From positions 6,813 through 70,812 of the forward strand of contig NZ_BAAAXG010000007.1 in the NCBI RefSeq assembly GCF_039535475.1: 64,000 nucleotides of DNA, in the 5' to 3' direction. This DNA is from Streptomyces showdoensis (GTDB lineage: Bacteria; Actinomycetota; Actinomycetes; Streptomycetales; Streptomycetaceae). The position numbers and the translations under genes were made by a program. This document shows positions 1-7,732 of this stretch, piece after piece. The notes under the pieces are model-generated. The model did no database searches. It was not told the DNA's origin and worked only from the letters and a program-made list of their open reading frames with translations. Every line of letters begins with the position of its first letter. The first letter of the stretch is position 1.

Positions 1-1362
1 CGGGGCGGTACGGCGGTGATGAACCCGATCAGCGGCACGTACCGGCATCCGCCCGAGGGCCCCAGCCTGCCCGGGGTCATGGAGTTCCTCTCCGACCGGA
101 AGGAACGCGACGAGCTGTCGATGGTGGTGGACGAGGAGCTGAAGATGATGGCGCGGATCTGCGAGGGCGGCGGCCGGGTCGTCGGTCCCTACCTCAAGGA
201 GATGGCGCGGCTCGCCCACACCGAGTACCTCATCGAGGGCCGCACCGACCGCGAGGTGCGCGAGGTGCTGCGCGAGACGCTGTTCGCGCCGACCGTCACC
301 GGCTCCCCGCTGGAGAGCGCCTGCCGGGTGATCGCCCGTCACGAGGGGCGGGGCCGCGGCTACTACAGCGGGGTGGTGGCGCTGATCGGCCGGGACGCGG
401 CCGGCGGCCGGGAGCTGGACTCCGCGATCCTGATCCGCACCGCCGACATCGACGCGGCCGGCCGGGTCGGCATCGGCGTCGGGGCCACGGTGGTGCGGCA
501 CTCCGACCCGGACGCCGAGGCGGCCGAGACCCGGGCCAAGGCGGCCGGGCTGCTCGCCGCCCTCGAAGGCGACGGCCCCGGCCCGTTCGGCGGCCACCCG
601 GAGGTGCGGGCCGCGCTGGAGCGGCGGAACGCGGACCTCTCCGGCTTCTGGCTCGGAGCGGCCGGCGGGCGGGAGGAGACCGGGGACGGCGGCGGAGCCG
701 CCGGCGCCGGGGGCCCCGGACTCGCCGGACTCGCCGGGCTCGCCGGGCTCGCCGGGCTCGCCGGGCGAACGGTGCTCGTCGTCGACGCCGAGGACACCTT
801 CACCGCGATGATCGCCCACCAGCTGCGCTCCCTCGGGCTCGTGGTGACGGTCCGCCGCCACGACGAGGAGTACGCGCCCGACGCGTTCGACCTGGTGGTC
901 CTGGGGCCCGGCCCGGGCGACCCGGCCGAGGCCGGCCACCCCCGCATCGACGCCCTGCGGGCGGCGGCCCGCGGTCTGCTGGCGCGCGGGCGCCCGTTCC
1001 TCGCCGTCTGCCTGAGCCATCAGGTGGTCAGCCTGGAGCTCGGCCTGCCGCTGGTCCGCCGGGACGTGCCCCACCAGGGCGTGCAGAAGGAGATCGACCT
1101 GTTCGGCCGGCGCGAACGGGTCGGCTTCTACAACACCTTCGCCGCGCGCGGCGAGGCCGACCGGACCGTCGTCGACGGGGTCGGCGCGGTGGAGCTGAGC
1201 CGCGACCCCGAGACCGGCGAGGTGCACGCGCTGCGCGGCCCGCACTTCACCACCCTGCAGTTCCACCCCGAGTCCGTGCTCACCCGCGACGGCCCGGGCA
1301 TCTTCGCCCGCGCCGCCCGCCGGGCGCTGCGGACGCCCGGACCCCGGCCGTCGGCCCGGTGA
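1..1362 (+). CDS. phzE: PhzE, 2-amino-2-desoxyisochorismate synthase (5' end outside window)
   Basis: PhzE is the fused anthranilate-synthase-like enzyme that opens the phenazine pathway by making 2-amino-2-desoxyisochorismate from chorismate and glutamine-derived ammonia. The frame is open to base 1, so the N-terminal part of the synthase domain is missing. The visible part carries the C-terminal half of the chorismate-binding (MST) domain, with the motifs VMNPISGTYR, EYLIEGRTD, GSPLESACRVI and GRGYYSGV. After a Gly/Leu/Ala linker comes a class I glutamine amidotransferase domain. Its nucleophile cysteine is in FLAVCLSHQ (codon at base 1009), and its His-Glu pair is in FHPESVLT. This order and fusion are typical of PhzE and differ from separate TrpE and TrpG. 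phzF begins 17 bases after the stop, behind a GAGGAAGGAGG ribosome site. A TrpE-TrpG fusion is the alternative, but the phzF and phzG neighbours argue against it. Confidence 0.93.
   Translation, partial: RGGTAVMNPISGTYRHPPEGPSLPGVMEFLSDRKERDELSMVVDEELKMMARICEGGGRVVGPYLKEMARLAHTEYLIEGRTDREVREVLRETLFAPTVTGSPLESACRVIARHEGRGRGYYSGVVALIGRDAAGGRELDSAILIRTADIDAAGRVGIGVGATVVRHSDPDAEAAETRAKAAGLLAALEGDGPGPFGGHPEVRAALERRNADLSGFWLGAAGGREETGDGGGAAGAGGPGLAGLAGLAGLAGLAGRTVLVVDAEDTFTAMIAHQLRSLGLVVTVRRHDEEYAPDAFDLVVLGPGPGDPAEAGHPRIDALRAAARGLLARGRPFLAVCLSHQVVSLELGLPLVRRDVPHQGVQKEIDLFGRRERVGFYNTFAARGEADRTVVDGVGAVELSRDPETGEVHALRGPHFTTLQFHPESVLTRDGPGIFARAARRALRTPGPRPSAR
721..765 (+). repeat. Five tandem 9-bp repeats coding the PhzE linker
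   Basis: The unit ctcgccggg (first copy ctcgccgga) is repeated five times and encodes five Leu-Ala-Gly triplets in the linker between the synthase and amidotransferase domains of PhzE. A 9-bp unit preserves the frame, so copy-number change would only alter linker length. Confidence 0.9.
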
Positions 1363-1378
1363 GGAAGGAGGGGACGTC

Positions 1379-2215
1379 ATGCGCCCGTACGTCGTCGTGG
1401 ACGCCTTCGCCGGCGAGCCCCTGCGGGGCAACCCGGTGGCCGTGTTCTTCGACTGCGCCGGTCTGCCGGCCGCCCGGATGCAGCGCATCGCCCGCGAGAT
1501 GAACCTGTCGGAGGTGACCTTCGTGCTGCCGCCGCGCCGCGGCGGCGACGCCCGGGTGCGCATCTTCACCCCGGTGAACGAACTGCCCTTCGCCGGGCAC
1601 CCGTTGCTCGGCACCGCGGTCGCGCTCGGTCCGTACGTGCGCGGCGACCGGCTGCTCCTGGAGACCGCGATGGGGATGGTGCCCTGCCGGCTCGACCGGC
1701 GGGCGGGCCGGGTGGCGGCGGCCACGATGCGGCAGCCGCTGCCCACCTGGGAGCCCTTCGAGCGGGCGGCCGAACTGCTCGCGGCGCTGGGCGTGGGCGC
1801 GTCCACGCTGCCCGTGGAGGTCTACCGCAACGGCCCCCGGCACGTCTTCGTCGGTCTGGGGTCGGTCGCCGCGCTGTCCGCCCTGGCCCCCGACCACCGG
1901 GCCCTCGCCGCCTTCGAGGACCTGGCCGCGAACTGCTTCGCCGGGGCCGGGACGCGCTGGCGCAGCCGGATGTTCTCGCCCGCGTACGGCGTGGTCGAAG
2001 ACGCGGCGACGGGCTCGGCGGCCGGTCCGCTCGCCGTCCACCTGGCCCGGCACGGGCGGGTGCCGTACGGGCGCCGCATCGAGATCCGGCAGGGGGTCGA
2101 ACTGGGCCGCCACTCCCTGATGCTGGCCCGGGCCGAGGGGTCCGGGGACCGGGTCGAGTCCGTCGAGGTCGGCGGCGAGGCCGTCACCGTGGCCCACGGG
2201 AGGATCCATGTCTGA
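1379..2215 (+). CDS. phzF: PhzF, trans-2,3-dihydro-3-hydroxyanthranilate isomerase
   Basis: PhzF isomerises trans-2,3-dihydro-3-hydroxyanthranilate (DHHA) to the reactive ketone, two molecules of which condense into the phenazine ring. The 278-aa protein has the length of known PhzF enzymes and both halves of the diaminopimelate-epimerase-like fold. The first lobe has GNPVAVFF, NLSEVTFV (containing the catalytic glutamate), FTPVNELPFAGHPLLGTA and a short spacer. The second lobe has the conserved VEDAATGSAAGPLAVHL. The ATG follows a strong GGAAGGAGG ribosome site. The stop overlaps the start of phzG by 8 bases, so the two are translationally coupled. General PhzF-fold isomerases exist elsewhere in genomes, but the phzE and phzG neighbours fix the assignment. 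Confidence 0.95.
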   Translation: MRPYVVVDAFAGEPLRGNPVAVFFDCAGLPAARMQRIAREMNLSEVTFVLPPRRGGDARVRIFTPVNELPFAGHPLLGTAVALGPYVRGDRLLLETAMGMVPCRLDRRAGRVAAATMRQPLPTWEPFERAAELLAALGVGASTLPVEVYRNGPRHVFVGLGSVAALSALAPDHRALAAFEDLAANCFAGAGTRWRSRMFSPAYGVVEDAATGSAAGPLAVHLARHGRVPYGRRIEIRQGVELGRHSLMLARAEGSGDRVESVEVGGEAVTVAHGRIHV

Positions 2216-2960
2216 GCACACCGCGCACACCGACCGGTCCGCACGCACCGCCGCACACGCCGCACAGGCCGAGCGCACCGAACGCAACCGCTGCGGCCCG
2301 CCCCCCGCCTCACCGGGGCCGGGCCGGTCGGAGACCCTGACCGGGACGGTCGCGCTGCCCTTCCCCGAGTACGAGGAGCCGCCCGCCGATCCGCTGGGGC
2401 TGCTGCGCCGCTGGCTGGAGGGCGCGGAGGCGCTCGGCGTCCGCGAGCCCCGGGCACTGGCGCTGGCCACCGCCGACCGGGGCGGACGCCCGTCCACCCG
2501 GATCGTCGCCGTGAGCCGGATCACCGCCACCGGGCTGCTCTTCGCCACCCACCGCGGCAGCCGCAAGGAGCGCGAACTGCGCGCCAACCCCTGGGCGTCG
2601 GGGCTGCTCTACTGGCGCGAGACGAGCCGGCAGGTCAGCGCGGGCGGCCGGGTCCGGCGGCTCCCCGACGCCACCGCCGACGCCCTGTGGGCGGCCCGCC
2701 CGGTGTTCACCCACGCGATGACCGTGGCGTCCCGGCAGAGCGCCCCGCTGGCCGGCCCCGCCGAGGTGGCCGCGCTGCGCGCCCGCGCCGCGCGGCTGGC
2801 CGAGGCCGGGCCGCAGCCGCGCCCCGCCGCGTACATCGCCCTCGAACTCGTACCCGATCAGCTGGAGTTCTGGGCCGACGGCACCGGCCGGCTGCACGAG
2901 CGGCTGCGTTACGAGCGCGGCCCCGGGGGCGACTGGCGGTCCTGGCGCCTCCAGCCCTGA
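2208..2960 (+). CDS. phzG: PhzG, FMN-dependent dihydrophenazine oxidase
   Basis: PhzG is a flavin (FMN) oxidase of the pyridoxamine-5'-phosphate oxidase fold. It oxidises the unstable hexa- and tetrahydrophenazine intermediates toward phenazine-1-carboxylic acid or phenazine-1,6-dicarboxylic acid. The 250-aa product has an unusual Thr/Ala/His-rich first 45 residues, then the family core: ALATADRGGRPSTRIV (flavin-binding strand), TSRQVSAGGRVRRL, and the C-terminal PNPOx dimerisation segment ending in GRLHERLRYER. The ATG lies within the last codons of phzF, an 8-base overlap. The polar N-terminal extension is not part of the fold; a start further in cannot be excluded, but no better ribosome site is visible. 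Confidence 0.9.
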   Translation: MSEHTAHTDRSARTAAHAAQAERTERNRCGPPPASPGPGRSETLTGTVALPFPEYEEPPADPLGLLRRWLEGAEALGVREPRALALATADRGGRPSTRIVAVSRITATGLLFATHRGSRKERELRANPWASGLLYWRETSRQVSAGGRVRRLPDATADALWAARPVFTHAMTVASRQSAPLAGPAEVAALRARAARLAEAGPQPRPAAYIALELVPDQLEFWADGTGRLHERLRYERGPGGDWRSWRLQP

Positions 2961-3009
2961 GTCCCACGACGCCCCTCCTTCGATCCTTCCGCTCCGAAAG
3001 GAACCCGTG

Positions 3010-3468
3010 ATGTGCGAGTCCACGCTCCGCGACCGCAACCGCGCGACCGTCGACGCCTTCCTCCGCACCGACCGCGAGAGCAGACTGCGGCGCCACACCC
3101 TCTACACCGAGGACGGCACGGCCGCCCTGTTCTTCACCGACGTCGGCCGGCCGATCGTCGTCCACGGCCGCGAGCACCTGCGGCGGCACGGCGAACTGTC
3201 GCTCCAGGTGCTGCCCGACTGGGTCTGGACCGACGTCGAGGTGTACGAGACGCAGCACGCCGGCCTGATCTGGGTCGAGTGCGGCGGCGAGGGCACCATC
3301 CGCTTCCCCGGCTATCCGGCCGGCCGCTACCGCAACCGCTTCGTCCACCGTTTCGAGTTGGCGGACGGCCTCATCGCGGCCAGCCGCGAGTACACCAACC
3401 CCATCGAGCACATGCGCTCCCTGGGCATCGGCACACCCCGCATCGAGAGGGGCTGGATACCGTCATGA
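3010..3468 (+). CDS. phzB: PhzA/B-type dihydrophenazine condensation protein
   Basis: PhzA/B proteins are small NTF2/SnoaL-like (ketosteroid-isomerase fold) dimers. They bring together two molecules of the PhzF product and speed their condensation to the tricyclic ring. This 152-aa protein shows the family pattern: N-terminal RDRNRATVDAFL, central HTLYTEDGTAALFFTD, WVECGGEGTIRFPGYP, and C-terminal REYTNPIEHMRSLGI. An in-frame GTG lies one codon upstream (base 3007); ATG 3010 is preferred because AAAGGA ends 7 bases before it. Only one copy is present, whereas pseudomonads carry adjacent phzA and phzB. The stop overlaps the next gene's ATG as ATGA. Confidence 0.92.
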   Translation: MCESTLRDRNRATVDAFLRTDRESRLRRHTLYTEDGTAALFFTDVGRPIVVHGREHLRRHGELSLQVLPDWVWTDVEVYETQHAGLIWVECGGEGTIRFPGYPAGRYRNRFVHRFELADGLIAASREYTNPIEHMRSLGIGTPRIERGWIPS

Positions 3469-4478
3469 CCACCGACCCGCGGGCCGTGCGCGCCACGGTC
3501 GAGCTCGTCACCGGGGCCTGGCGCACCCAGGCCGTCCACGTCGCCGCCCGGCTGCGGCTGCCCGACCTGGTGGCCGGGGGCCACCGCGACGGCGCCGCGC
3601 TCGCCGCCGCCACCGGCCTCGACCCGGACGTCGCGCACCGGCTGCTGCGTCTCCTGGTCCTGCTCGGGGTGTTCGCGACGGACGCCGACGGCGGCTACCG
3701 CACGACGCCCGTCGGCGAGCTGCTCCGCGACCGGCCCGGCTCGCTGCGCGACATGTGCCTGCTGTACGGGGAGGAGTTCTACCGCGCCTGGGGGCACGCC
3801 GAGGAGGCGCTGACCACCGGGACCCCCGGCTTCGAACTGGCCTACGGCGAGCCGCTGATCCCCCATCTGGCCGCGGACCCGGAGGCGGCGGCCCGGTTCC
3901 AGCGGGTGATGCAGGCCGGGCACGCCGTCTTCGACGCGGTTCCGGCCGTCCTCGGCCTCACGGGGCCGCGGCGGGTGGTGGACGTCGGCGGCGGCAGCGG
4001 GCGGCTCCTCGCCACCGTCCTCGCGGCCGCCCCGGCCGCCCGGGGGGTGCTCGTCGACCTGCCGCACGTGCTGCCGCTGGCCCGCGCCCACCTGGCCGCC
4101 GGCGTCGGCCTGGACCGGGTCGAGCTGCTGGCCCAGGACGTCTTCGACGCCCCGCTGCCGGCCGGCGGGGACGTCTACCTGCTGTCCCGGGTGCTCGGCG
4201 ACTGGGACGACGAGCGCTGCGTGCGGCTGCTGCGCCGGGTGCGGGCCGCCCTCGCGCCCGGGGCGCGGCTGTTCGTCCTGGAGCGGGTCACCACGGACGA
4301 CGGCTCGGGCGCGCTGGCCGCGCTGTGGGACCTGCACCTGCTGGTGGTCAACGGGGGCCGGCAGCGCACCCTGGACGACTACCGCGGCCTGCTGGGCCGT
4401 TCGGGGCTGGCCCTCGAACGGGTGGTGGAGCTGCCGCTGGAGACGAAGGGACTGCTGGTGGGCGTCGCGTCGGGGTGA
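3465..4478 (+). CDS. SAM-dependent methyltransferase of the phenazine cluster (PhzM-like)
   Basis: This 337-aa protein is a class I methyltransferase of the plant-type O-methyltransferase family, to which PhzM belongs. Residues 1-105 form a winged-helix dimerisation domain (AATGLDPDVAHRLLRLLVLLG). The Rossmann domain has the SAM-binding motif VVDVGGGSGRLLATVL, the acidic strand LLAQDVFDAPLP and a late motif near LSRVLGDWDDERC. Translational coupling to phzB (ATGA overlap) and its position as the last gene before a strong hairpin make it a tailoring enzyme of this phenazine pathway. It may methylate a ring nitrogen or a hydroxyl or carboxyl oxygen; the sequence does not say which. The catalytic HH/D set of true O-methyltransferases is not obvious (LSRVLGD replaces the usual LKxVLHD), which may hint at N-methylation as in PhzM. 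Confidence 0.85.
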   Translation: MTTDPRAVRATVELVTGAWRTQAVHVAARLRLPDLVAGGHRDGAALAAATGLDPDVAHRLLRLLVLLGVFATDADGGYRTTPVGELLRDRPGSLRDMCLLYGEEFYRAWGHAEEALTTGTPGFELAYGEPLIPHLAADPEAAARFQRVMQAGHAVFDAVPAVLGLTGPRRVVDVGGGSGRLLATVLAAAPAARGVLVDLPHVLPLARAHLAAGVGLDRVELLAQDVFDAPLPAGGDVYLLSRVLGDWDDERCVRLLRRVRAALAPGARLFVLERVTTDDGSGALAALWDLHLLVVNGGRQRTLDDYRGLLGRSGLALERVVELPLETKGLLVGVASG

Positions 4479-4499
4479 GGCCCGGGCCCCCGGTCACCC

Positions 4500-4545
4500 G
4501 GATCCGTCCGGGGAGCGGGACCGGTCGGGCTCCCCGGACGGATCC
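4500..4545. terminator. Bidirectional terminator hairpin, 17-bp perfect stem
   Basis: Bases 4500-4516 (ggatccgtccggggagc) and 4529-4545 are perfect reverse complements around a 12-base loop. The hairpin lies 22 bases after the methyltransferase stop and between convergent genes, so it probably ends the phenazine operon. It has no U-tract, which is usual in Streptomyces. Confidence 0.8.
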
Positions 4546-4550
4546 GGGGA

Positions 4551-5458
<908 letters not shown>

Positions 5459-5543
5459 GAACGTTGACCCGACGGGGTACTTGACACCGACTCGACCGGA
5501 GGCGGGCTGGTGCACCCCGGGACGCTCCGCCCAGACTGGACCC

Positions 5544-6329
5544 ATGGAAACCATGGTGAAGGCGGACGGCGGCGAGCTCTGGGCGGACGACACGGGCGGG
5601 AACGGACTGCCGCTGGTCCTGGTGCACCCGGGCGTCGGCGACTCCACGATCTGGGACCCGGTCCTGCCGGCGCTCGCCGCCCGGCACCGGGTCATCCGCT
5701 ACGACGCCCGCGGCTACGGGCGTTCGCCCGCGCCCGTCGTGCCGTACCTGCCCGAGGCGGACCTCGCCGCGGTGCTCGACCACTTCGGCCTCGGGCAGGC
5801 GGTGCTGGTCGGCTCCAGCATGGGCGGGGCCGCCTCGATCGGCTTCACCCTGGACCAGCCCGAACGGGTGGCGGGCCTCGCGCTGCTCGTCCCCGGGGTC
5901 ACCGGCTACGCGCCGCTGGAGGACGAGGAGTTCTACCAGGACGTCGAGCGGCTGGCGAAGGCCGGCGACCTGGAGGGCGTCGTGCGGCTCGGCATGGGCC
6001 TGTGGGGCGCGGCCGGCGGCGGCACCCCCGAGTCCGACCCGGTGGTCGCCGCCCACTTCCGGGCGGTGCTGCCCGCCTGGTTCGCCAACGTCGGCCACCA
6101 GCGGACCGGAGCCCCGGCCTTCGACCGGCTCGGCGAGATCTCCGTGCCCACGGTGCTGGCCCTGGGCGAGCTGGACCGGCCGGTGGTGGTGCGCTGCAAC
6201 GAGGAGATGGCGGCACGGATCCCCCGCTGCCGCCTCGAACGGCTGGCCGCCACCGACCACTACCCGACCCTGCGGGAGCCGGAGACCGTCACGCGGCTGA
6301 TCGAGGAGCTGTACGCCAAGGCGGTCTGA
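5544..6329 (+). CDS. Alpha/beta hydrolase
   Basis: This 261-aa cytoplasmic protein has the canonical alpha/beta hydrolase layout. The oxyanion strand is LVLVHPGVGDSTIWDPVLPAL, followed by YDARGYGRS, the nucleophile elbow VGSSMGG, an acid strand near LALGELDRPV and a late histidine in ATDHYPTLREPE. The catalytic set is therefore Ser-Asp/Glu-His. The substrate is unknown; the family covers esterases, lactonases, 3-oxoadipate enol-lactonases and haloperoxidase-like enzymes. ATG 5544 was chosen because the preceding residues look non-coding; ATG 5553 is a close alternative. There is no clear ribosome site, so a very short leader is possible. A 12-bp-stem hairpin follows. Confidence 0.85.
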   Translation: METMVKADGGELWADDTGGNGLPLVLVHPGVGDSTIWDPVLPALAARHRVIRYDARGYGRSPAPVVPYLPEADLAAVLDHFGLGQAVLVGSSMGGAASIGFTLDQPERVAGLALLVPGVTGYAPLEDEEFYQDVERLAKAGDLEGVVRLGMGLWGAAGGGTPESDPVVAAHFRAVLPAWFANVGHQRTGAPAFDRLGEISVPTVLALGELDRPVVVRCNEEMAARIPRCRLERLAATDHYPTLREPETVTRLIEELYAKAV

Positions 6330-6421
6330 GCCCCCGGAGGCCGCGACGCACCCGCGGCCGGGCGGACGAGGAGGCCGGGCGGACGCGGGCCCCCGCGGCG
6401 GATGAGCCGCGCGCCCCCGGA

Positions 6422-6457
6422 GCCGCCCCCGGAGCGAAGCCGGGGTCCGGGGGCGGC
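6422..6457 (+). terminator. Hairpin after the hydrolase gene
   Basis: gccgcccccgga (6422-6433) and tccgggggcggc (6446-6457) pair perfectly over 12 bp with a 12-base loop, 93 bases after the hydrolase stop. It is a likely intrinsic terminator without a U-tract. Confidence 0.65.
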
Positions 6458-6683
6458 CGAGAGCGACGGTGTCGGCGCACGCCGCTCTGCGGGGCACGGG
6501 GTCCGAGAGCCCCCACGGCTCTCGTTCGGGACGACCCCGGCCCTCCGATCCTGCCTCGCCCCGGCCCGGGTTCCGCGGTCACCCGGCGCCTCCCACACGA
6601 TCCGGCGAACGCGCCCGTCCGGCTTGACGCGCCGCGCGCCCCTCGCACGCCCCTCCCGTAACCCCCCGTTCCCCGCAGGGTGG

Positions 6684-6713
6684 TTGACGGCCCACGGGGC
6701 CGGCTGCGAGGGT
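6684..6713 (+). promoter_or_regulatory. Candidate promoter of the NLP gene
   Basis: TTGACG (6684-6689), 18 bases, then GAGGGT (6708-6713), close to the TTGAC/TAGRRT pattern of the housekeeping sigma factor. It is followed by AAGGAG (6734-6739), 5 bases before the GTG start at 6745. Confidence 0.45.
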
Positions 6714-6744
6714 CTGCCTCCCCCACACCGGCCAAGGAGTTGTC

Positions 6745-7536
6745 GTGCACCTGATAAACACCCCATCCGCGCCCCGGCCCGGCCGGCGGCGCTCCGTCCT
6801 CGCCGCCCTGCTGTGCGCCCTCGCCCTCGTCCTCGGCGTCCCCGCGACCGCCCACGCCGCCGTCCTGCCGCAGCTGCCGCAGAACGCCGACGGACTCGAC
6901 CAGACCTTCTCCCCCGCGTACGACTACGACACCGACGGCTGCTACGCCACCGCCGCCATCGGCCTGGACGGCACGCTCAACCCCGGCCTGAAGCTGGGCG
7001 GCACGGTGAACGGCAAGTGCCACGACCCGGCCCAGCTCGCCGCCGCGAACAGCTACTCGCGGAGCAAGTGCAACAACGGCTGGTGCGCCGTGATGTACGC
7101 GAGCTACTTCGAGAAGGACCAGGCGACCTGGGGCCCGCTGGCCATCGGCCACACCCACGACTGGGAGCACGTGGTCGTGTGGATCAGCGGCGACCAGGTC
7201 CAGTACGTGTCGGTCTCCCAGCACAGCGGCTACCAGGTGGCGGCCCGCTCGGCGGTGCGCTTCGACGGCACCCACCCCAAGGTCGTCTACCACAAGGACG
7301 GCGCCTCGACCCACTGCTTCCGCTTCGCCAATCCGGACGACGAGCGCGTCGAGAACGCCACCGGCGGCTGGTTCTACCCGCGTCTGGTGGGCTGGAACGG
7401 CTATCCGGCCGGCCTGCGCGACCGGCTGACGGGCGCCGACTTCGGCTCCGCCACCCTCAAGATCCGGGACGTCGACTTCGCGTACGCGCTCGGCCGCGCC
7501 AAGCCCTCGGGCATCCCCTTCGACCCGAACGCCTGA
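6745..7536 (+). CDS. Secreted Nep1-like protein (NLP/NPP1 family)
   Basis: NLPs are secreted proteins of plant-associated fungi, oomycetes and bacteria. Many bind glycosylated sphingolipids of plant membranes and cause necrosis, while others are non-cytotoxic. This 263-aa protein has a twin-Arg-like then hydrophobic signal peptide (RRRSVLAALLCALALVLGV, cleavage near AHA-A). The NPP1 core follows, with the signature heptapeptide region as GHTHDWEHVVVW; the canonical form is GHRHDWE, so Arg is replaced by Thr. Further conserved pieces are YDTDGCYATAAIG near the start, WCAVMYASYFEKDQ, SQHSGY and CFRFANPDDE. Cysteines near residues 72 and 92-114 could form disulfides. A GTG start sits behind AAGGAG. 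It stands alone between a hydrolase and a SARP regulator. Whether it is toxic cannot be told from the sequence. Confidence 0.88.
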   Translation: MHLINTPSAPRPGRRRSVLAALLCALALVLGVPATAHAAVLPQLPQNADGLDQTFSPAYDYDTDGCYATAAIGLDGTLNPGLKLGGTVNGKCHDPAQLAAANSYSRSKCNNGWCAVMYASYFEKDQATWGPLAIGHTHDWEHVVVWISGDQVQYVSVSQHSGYQVAARSAVRFDGTHPKVVYHKDGASTHCFRFANPDDERVENATGGWFYPRLVGWNGYPAGLRDRLTGADFGSATLKIRDVDFAYALGRAKPSGIPFDPNA

Positions 7537-7635
7537 GCCCCGGCCGGGCCGTCCGGACACCGGGACGGCCCGGCGCGGACACCGTGACGGGAGCCGTGCC
7601 GGGCGCCGTGTGATCAAGCCGAACTACGTGAGGCC

Positions 7636-7651
7636 TGTCCGGTTCCGGACA
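7636..7651. promoter_or_regulatory. Palindrome upstream of the SARP regulator
   Basis: TGTCCGG-TT-CCGGACA is a perfect 16-bp palindrome between the NLP stop and the SARP start. A -10-like GATACT lies downstream at 7692-7697. It may be an operator; the protein that binds is unknown. Confidence 0.35.
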
Positions 7652-7732
7652 ACTGGAGGATCCCGACAAAGGCCTGCGAGGGGCGGGCGGTGATACTGGA
7701 GGGCCCACGGGATCAGCGAAAAGGAGGGCCGG

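Larger units (their letters stand above)
6330..6744. other. 415-bp intergenic region with terminator and promoter
   Basis: No gene is seen. The left part holds the hairpin at 6422-6457, and the right end holds the promoter and ribosome site for the NLP gene. The middle (about 6458-6680) is proline/arginine-like GC-rich sequence without recognisable coding bias. Confidence 0.6.
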
